From UBA7672 sp047601145 (GTDB lineage: Bacteria; Pseudomonadota; Alphaproteobacteria; Caulobacterales; Hyphomonadaceae): a stretch of 64,000 nt of DNA. Positions 60,911-64,000 of the stretch are shown here, piece after piece. Position 1 is the stretch's first letter; each line of letters opens with the position of its first letter. The notes beneath the pieces are model-generated. The model was not told the origin of the DNA and made no database searches. It saw nothing but the letters and a program-made list of their open reading frames with translations. The translations under genes and the position numbers were made by a program. The DNA lies in the NCBI GenBank assembly GCA_047601145.1, contig JASGJW010000001.1:372001-436000 (forward strand), written 5' to 3'.

Positions 60911-61213
60911 TCAGCCCGGTGAGTCAAAATAGGCGTCGATGTCCATCGAGCCATGAGGAATTCCGATGATGGCGACGATGTCGCCATCAACGATGTAGAA
61001 GATCAGATGCGAGCCTTGGCGATAGCTGCGATAGCCGTCGCCTATCTCGTCGCGAACGCGTCCGGCCCCAGGGTTTTTGCAAAGCCAGTCGAAACGCTTT
61101 GCCATGTCGGAGAGGTATTTTTCCGTCTGGCGCTCGCCCCATGTTGCGAGCGTGAAGTCCGCAATCTGGTCGAGATCCTTTAGTGCTCGCGGCGTGAGGC
61201 GATAGCTTCTCAA
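60911..61213 (-). CDS. ParE/RelE-superfamily toxin
   Basis: 100 residues. YRLTPRALKDLDQIADFTLATWGERQTEKYLSDM and GDGYRSYRQGSHLIFYIVDGDIVAIIGIPHGSMD (pieces) are the standard ParE-type toxin fold. ParE toxins block DNA gyrase; RelE relatives cleave mRNA, but the missing RelE catalytic residues favour ParE. The start overlaps the antitoxin stop by 4 nt, the usual order antitoxin then toxin. Confidence 0.92.
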   Translation of the reverse strand: MRSYRLTPRALKDLDQIADFTLATWGERQTEKYLSDMAKRFDWLCKNPGAGRVRDEIGDGYRSYRQGSHLIFYIVDGDIVAIIGIPHGSMDIDAYFDSPG

Positions 61214-61473
61214 GCCATATCAGCCTTCGACGCGCGCTGTTTCGCCCGCTTCAAAACGTCGGCGGCTGAAAAATCCGCATACTCGCCGCGTCTCGCTTGT
61301 TGAGCGCCCTCAGCGAGATGGTCCTGAAGCGCCTTTAGTCGATTGCCTCTTTCCTCTAGCTCCCGGAGGGCGGCGCGGACGACCTCGCTGGCAGACGCGA
61401 AACGCCCGCTCGCGATCTCCCGCTTCACAAATTTCTCCCAGTGTGGACCAAGGGAAAGTGATGTTGTGGCCAT
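61210..61473 (-). CDS. ParD-like antitoxin
   Basis: 87 residues. ATTSLSLGPHWEKFVKREIASGRFASASEVVRAALRELEERGNRLKAL (pieces) is a ribbon-helix-helix DNA-binding domain followed by a toxin-binding tail (FSAADVLKRAKQRASKA). It neutralises the downstream ParE and should repress its own promoter. Starts at 61473, 61479 and 61491 are all in frame; 61473 begins the conserved sequence, and 61491 would fit a leaderless transcript. Confidence 0.9.
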   Translation of the reverse strand: MATTSLSLGPHWEKFVKREIASGRFASASEVVRAALRELEERGNRLKALQDHLAEGAQQARRGEYADFSAADVLKRAKQRASKADMA

Positions 61474-61485
61474 ACTCATCTCACT

Positions 61486-61523
61486 ATTCATTTTGAATAT
61501 AGCATACCGCTTTGCAACATCAA
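61486..61523 (-). promoter_or_regulatory. ParDE promoter with overlapping palindrome
   Basis: On the minus strand TTGATG (61518-61523) and TATATT (61496-61501) are separated by 16 nt, a fair sigma-70 promoter. ATTCA-N3-TGAAT (61486-61498) overlaps the -10 box and transcription start and is a candidate ParD operator. Confidence 0.5.
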
Positions 61524-61637
61524 GATGGTGGGAGCTGGATCGCGACCCTACGACCGCTATCGGCGAGATCCGGAACTCGCCCAAGGACAGCCCGAAGGGC
61601 GGAGGTGGCCAATTGCAGACGGTCGAGGATCGTCAAG

Positions 61638-62192
61638 TCAGTAGACTACCCTACCGTCCCCCATCCGACGCGTCTGCGTTTTGCCCATGACGTCGAGCGT
61701 CACACTACCGTTGTGAAATGTGTGCTCCCAAGGCGGCTCTACGAAGGTGGCCCAAAGCTTCTGCGCGTTGTTCGACCAGACAGCAAATTCCAGCTCGGCA
61801 GCCATCCAGATGAACTCATCGTAGCGTCCCCAGCGCCAGAAGCCGCAGTCGACCTTGTCCTCCCAAAGGCGCGCGGGCGCACTGAGGTCGTAAGCCAAAA
61901 TGCGAGTGCCGGCCCCAATGAAGAGTCGCTTGGTCTCAGGCGCAATCAGGAAGCCCGGATTAAAGCCGAGCCCGCATGGTTCATACGTCTGCGCCACAAC
62001 CATTGCAGGTTTCCAGCTCTCGCGGACCGGGGCAGCTAGATCGTAAGCCGCGACAAAGAGGCGGCTGCCGCGCTTTGATTTGAGATCGATCTCGTCCACG
62101 AAGTCGGCATGTTCAACATGCCAGTCATAGGTCAACGGCAGAGAACCATCTTCGATCTCCAAACTCCATGAGCCAACTATCACTTGATGCAT
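61638..62192 (-). CDS. Hypothetical protein, beta-rich
   Basis: 184 residues, not recognised. Repeating aromatic strands (DWHVEHADFVDEIDL, GSRLFVAAYDLAAPVRESW, GTRILAYDLSAPARLWEDKVDCGFWRWG) suggest a small propeller- or sandwich-like fold. No signal peptide or membrane segment. Base composition is slightly lower in GC than the core genes, and it is next to the toxin-antitoxin pair, so it may be acquired, perhaps an immunity-like protein. The ATG at 62192 is the only likely start. Confidence 0.65.
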   Translation of the reverse strand: MHQVIVGSWSLEIEDGSLPLTYDWHVEHADFVDEIDLKSKRGSRLFVAAYDLAAPVRESWKPAMVVAQTYEPCGLGFNPGFLIAPETKRLFIGAGTRILAYDLSAPARLWEDKVDCGFWRWGRYDEFIWMAAELEFAVWSNNAQKLWATFVEPPWEHTFHNGSVTLDVMGKTQTRRMGDGRVVY

Positions 62193-62551
62193 AGGCCAAA
62201 ATTGCCGAAGCGAGCGGGTGTGTCCAGAAGCACGAACGGCCGATTTCGGCGAGATCTAGCCGGATCGAGCTAGCAGGGGCGTAGATGCGAGACGGCCCAT
62301 TTCAGCCGCCCGCAACAGAGACCGCAGTGAGGGTGCGATTTACAAACCCAAGGCGCCAGCATCTATTCGAAGTACGTTTGCACCCTCCCCTTTGGGCGTT
62401 CGTGCGCATGGTGAAGGGCGGATGATCGACGAAGACCCCTCTGCACTGCATTTTGAGACGACGCAATTCGCCGAAAGTCGTCTTTCAGCCAATCTGAGAT
62501 GAACCTTCAGACGTAGGCTTCGCTGTCGCGAATTCGCGGCATGCCCGCAGG
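62193..62551. other. Intergenic region, 359 bp, with degenerate short motif copies
   Basis: No gene seen. Two related stretches occur, around 62234-62272 and 62289-62307, that share a GGCC-x2-TTTC-x-GC core with each other and with sequence at 60890 and at the right edge of the window (63964 onward). Confidence 0.5.
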
Positions 62552-62950
62552 CTACGCTGATTGTCGCTGTTGCAGGTCTTCGATGAGGCCCATGGCGCGA
62601 TCGACGATATCCGTCAGGTTCGTGCTTGCGTTAGCTTTCGTAACAACCTTGAGGAACGAGCCGGTCCTTCCGGGCTTGAAGCACTGGTCGTCTCTGACCG
62701 AGACGATTGTTGGTGGCGGCCGATCGCCAAAGAGTCCGCTGGCGATCAAGTGCACGAGGTCCGCGCCGCCTATGCGAGACGTCTCAATGTCCATGACAAC
62801 GACATCTACGCCTTGTGTGGATGCCAGCTGAAGGGCCTCGATGCCGTCATCAGCGCACAGGCATTCGAAACCCATCCCCTGCAGCGCTCCGACCCAGTTA
62901 GCCCGCTGCTCGATTGAGCGTTCAACAACCAGCGCTCGCATCAGGTACAT
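62552..62950 (-). CDS. Stand-alone response-regulator receiver protein
   Basis: 132 residues. ALVVERSIEQRANWVGALQGMG and VDVVVMDIETSRIGGADLVHLI match the receiver fold, with the phospho-acceptor Asp in VVMDIE retained and a Lys in KVVTKANAS. The first acidic pair is reduced to one Glu (VVERS), so phosphorylation may be weak. There is no output domain, as in CheY-like or adaptor receivers. ATG 62950 follows AAGGGAG. It is divergent from the Crp/Fnr gene at 63198. Confidence 0.83.
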   Translation of the reverse strand: MYLMRALVVERSIEQRANWVGALQGMGFECLCADDGIEALQLASTQGVDVVVMDIETSRIGGADLVHLIASGLFGDRPPPTIVSVRDDQCFKPGRTGSFLKVVTKANASTNLTDIVDRAMGLIEDLQQRQSA

Positions 62951-63197
62951 TTTGCGACTCCCTTGCGACGTTCAGCGAATGGAAAAAGAGCACAATTCGT
63001 CGGTGCGGCACCTGACCGCGGTCAGGCGCCGCGGAAAAGAAAGGCGGGCGCGGCGGGCCGAAGACGCTGCGGCAGGGACAAGGAGAATTCCAAACCTGCA
63101 ATCGTTCGGTAACACTTCGTCGAGCGGCAGGCACATTTCGACAAACACCGGCAAACAATGCAGGCGACACACGGGTCCACAAGTTTGGATCAGAGCG

Positions 63198-63908
63198 ATG
63201 GTATTTGCTCGCGAGAACATTTTCGCACGCGGCAAGGCGGCAGAGTTTATGCTCTCACTGCCAGAGGAATGGCGAACGACAGAGAGCCAATTCCGGCCGC
63301 GAGAAACCCTATTGGCGGAGGGTGTCGTCGTCCGCGGTCTGCACATTATCAAGGCGGGATGGGTGAAGGTCTCGCGCGCACTTCCGGATGGCGGCCACCG
63401 CGGAGTGGGGTTTTTCGGGTCTGGGTCAATCCTGGGCATGGAGACCGGTGAGCATTACTCAAACTCAGCTGTCGCGCTCACGCCGGTAGCTACCTACTCC
63501 GTACCGCTGGAGCGCGTCTGGCTTCAATCAGAAGGCGCCGAGCGAACACTGCGTCTTTTAACTGCCCAGCTTGCAGGTCAGCTGGCTGCGGCTCAGAACC
63601 AGCTGGCTCTTCTGGGAATTGTTTCGGCCGAAAGGCGGTTGGCCGCATTCTTGATTTCGATTGCGGGACTCTGCGACAAGGCGAGTGGCGGCGAACTCGA
63701 AGTCCCGATGCGTCGAGACGACATCGCGGAATTTCTGGGTATGCGATCCGAAACTGTCTCACGCCGGATAGTGGAATTTCAGCGACGCGGTTGGATCGAG
63801 CTGTCGCCAAAATCAAGCCTGCGCATACTCGACGCTGCCGCCCTCAGAAGTTTCTCCGCCGAGAACGGAGACGACGGACTAGATCCTGCCGCCCAGGATG
63901 TATTGTGA
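63198..63908 (+). CDS. Crp/Fnr-family transcriptional regulator
   Basis: 236 residues. A cyclic-nucleotide-binding-type jelly roll (RPRETLLAEGVVVRGLHIIKAGWVKVSRALPDG, as pieces) is followed by a dimer helix and a winged helix with EFLGMRSETVSRRIVEFQRRGWIEL, the FNR-type recognition helix (E-x-x-S-R). The N-terminal cysteine cluster needed for an iron-sulfur sensor is absent, so it is FixK-like rather than FnrN-like. ATG 63198 begins family-like sequence; the frame is open far upstream without conservation. Its site would be an FNR-type TTGAT-N4-ATCAA. Confidence 0.9.
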   Translation: MVFARENIFARGKAAEFMLSLPEEWRTTESQFRPRETLLAEGVVVRGLHIIKAGWVKVSRALPDGGHRGVGFFGSGSILGMETGEHYSNSAVALTPVATYSVPLERVWLQSEGAERTLRLLTAQLAGQLAAAQNQLALLGIVSAERRLAAFLISIAGLCDKASGGELEVPMRRDDIAEFLGMRSETVSRRIVEFQRRGWIELSPKSSLRILDAAALRSFSAENGDDGLDPAAQDVL

Positions 63909-64000
63909 ATCTATCCAACCGCGCATCGCTGTCAGATTTGAAGACGAACCGGACTGCCGCGAAGGGCTGTTTTCAGCTAGATTCAGCCGGATAGCGCCAG

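Noticed and set aside
63964..64000. End of a mobile element at the right edge
   Set aside because: Only a short degenerate motif is visible and the window ends, so no inverted terminal repeat or transposase can be shown.

Overview
The window is about 64 kb of GC-rich, densely packed bacterial chromosome. The gene set (tandem chemoreceptors, TadE/TadG pilus genes, many TetR regulators, DUF1800/DUF1501 pair, acyl-CoA dehydrogenases, several ATGA-overlapping gene pairs) suggests an alphaproteobacterium, most likely Caulobacterales/Hyphomonadaceae-like. This placement is inferred from gene content; there is no rRNA in the window to confirm it. No tRNA, rRNA, CRISPR array or complete insertion sequence was seen.

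Layout. 0-4.2 kb: two tandem, nearly identical methyl-accepting chemotaxis proteins and the start of a secreted protein. 4.3-7.9 kb: a MASE1-PAS membrane sensor overlapping an XRE-cupin regulator, followed by an OprO/P-type porin with repeat motifs in its upstream region. 7.9-8.15 kb: a three-unit array of covarying stem-loops. 8.2-10.5 kb: a hypothetical protein and a short-chain dehydrogenase. 10.5-16.7 kb: a TIR-transmembrane-WD40 protein, a nitronate monooxygenase and a polytopic membrane protein with a conserved cytosolic domain that may be TIR- or SLOG-like. 16.7-25.5 kb: a minus-strand acyl-CoA cluster (split ACAD10/11-like dehydrogenase plus kinase, ketoacyl synthase III, feruloyl-CoA-synthase-like ligase, second dehydrogenase, phosphatase) divergent from a TetR regulator. 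25.5-29.6 kb: a halohydrin-dehalogenase-like SDR, a secreted protein of unknown function and a hybrid histidine kinase. 29.8-33.6 kb: a TetR-HlyD-ABC-ABC efflux operon behind a perfect operator palindrome. 33.7-40.2 kb: a TTC38-like protein, a gene-poor gap with an orphan operator, and a TadE/TadE/TadG operon.

40.4-45.7 kb: a CinA-like protein, enoyl-CoA hydratase, serine hydrolase, pseudouridine synthase, a possibly leaderless TetR gene, a VOC-like protein and a macrodomain protein. 46.1-50.8 kb: DUF2834 protein, purL, a DUF4142 lipoprotein, bolA, an aldo/keto reductase and grxD. 50.8-57.3 kb: the DUF1501/DUF1800 pair, a divergent pair of citrate-synthase-family genes (one with a DNA-binding N-terminus) and a carboxylesterase. 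57.4-59 kb: a degenerate receiver protein and ttcA.

From about 59 kb to the end the gene density drops. This stretch holds a structured non-coding segment with a clear intrinsic terminator, a lipoprotein with an internal duplication, a ParDE toxin-antitoxin pair, an orphan hypothetical, a stand-alone receiver and a Crp/Fnr regulator, with degenerate copies of a short motif between them. It looks like accessory DNA.

The strongest leads for something new are the 4-hydroxyacyl-CoA-type kinase/dehydrogenase cluster with a fused DUF6285-like tail, the halohydrin-dehalogenase-like SDR, the TIR-WD40 and TIR/SLOG-like membrane proteins, and the covarying stem-loop array. All functional assignments were made by reading translated sequence and motifs; no database search was run.
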